5,697 nt of DNA from Alphaproteobacteria bacterium (lineage in GTDB: Bacteria; Pseudomonadota; Alphaproteobacteria; Rhodobacterales; Rhodobacteraceae). Under the pieces are notes generated by a model that saw nothing but the letters and a program-made list of their open reading frames with translations, ran no database searches and was not told the DNA's origin. A program made the position numbers and the translations under genes. The DNA lies in contig JAUHZL010000207.1 of NCBI GenBank assembly GCA_030425945.1, forward strand, positions 1 through 5,697, in the 5' to 3' direction. Shown here in pieces: positions 5,567-5,697 of the stretch. Position 1 is the stretch's first letter. Each line of letters starts with the position of its first letter.

Positions 5567-5697
5567 ATGGATCGTCGTTCATTCCTGCGCACCTCTGCGC
5601 TCGGCGGCTCGGCCGCAGCCGCGTCGGCTCTCGCCGCACCGGCTTACGCACAGGGCAAGCGCGAACTCACCATGGTCACGTCGGTTCCGGATGGCTT
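5567..5697 (+). CDS. Tat-exported protein, probable TRAP transporter solute-binding receptor (DctP-like), N-terminal 43 residues
   Basis: Only the start is present. MDRRSFLRTS has a twin-arginine motif (R3 R4 S5 F6 L7), then an Ala/Gly/Ser-rich hydrophobic stretch and the cleavage site AYA-Q after residue 28, so the protein should fold in the cytoplasm and be exported by Tat. The mature part opens QGKRELTMVTSVPDG, which resembles the first strand of DctP/TakP-like TRAP receptors (typically a (K/T)-(hydrophobic)-x-M-x-(T/S)-(S/T) strand followed by Pro-x-Gly/Phe). Such receptors capture organic acids or similar solutes in the periplasm and hand them to a QM membrane pair, which would lie downstream outside the window. 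A Tat-exported binding protein of another type cannot be excluded. Confidence 0.75.
   Translation, partial: MDRRSFLRTSALGGSAAAASALAAPAYAQGKRELTMVTSVPDG

Overview
The window looks like chromosomal DNA of a GC-rich alphaproteobacterium, most likely in Rhodobacterales (Rhodobacter, Paracoccus or Roseobacter relatives). The grounds are GC-dominated third codon positions, the sequence style of the acetolactate synthase (the alphaproteobacterial-looking GEAS variant of the cofactor motif), a BCCT carrier next to a universal stress protein, and a Tat-exported TRAP-type binding protein. I made this assignment by eye; no database search was run.

Four of the five main genes lie on the minus strand, so they are best read from right to left. 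At the right edge a plus-strand gene begins (from 5567). It encodes a twin-arginine-exported protein that resembles a TRAP solute receptor. Divergent from it, after about 370 bp of intergenic DNA with several inverted and direct repeats, is a membrane-anchored GGDEF-EAL protein (5195 to 3765). Its GGDEF motif is ruined, but every EAL catalytic residue is present, so it is probably a c-di-GMP phosphodiesterase. Next comes the acetolactate synthase large subunit (3460 to 1700), the first common step of branched-chain amino acid synthesis. It is followed by an intrinsic terminator at 1618-1647. A separate unit follows: a universal stress protein with a TTG start (1458 to 1039) and, 68 bp further on, a BCCT osmolyte carrier (970 to beyond the left edge).

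The most interesting region is the 304 bp between the EAL gene and ilvI. On the minus strand it holds, in order, a sigma70-type promoter (TTGACG, 17 bp, TAGTGT), a Shine-Dalgarno site, a 15-codon leader ORF encoding MHGILVIVGDGRMGR, a segment that can form an antiterminator stem, and a perfect G+C-rich terminator hairpin with six U. After that come the ilvI ribosome binding site and start. Five consecutive branched-chain codons (Ile-Leu-Val-Ile-Val), followed by mutually exclusive antiterminator and terminator stems, form a complete translation-coupled attenuator of the ilv/leu/his/trp class. No computation was done; the pairings were found by reading the sequence.

Working picture: ilvI is switched by the supply of charged Ile, Leu and Val tRNAs. 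The stress protein and BCCT carrier probably form an osmolyte uptake unit. The GGDEF-EAL gene and the TRAP gene share an intergenic region that could hold operators for both. No RNA genes, CRISPR arrays, insertion sequences or prophage signs were seen.
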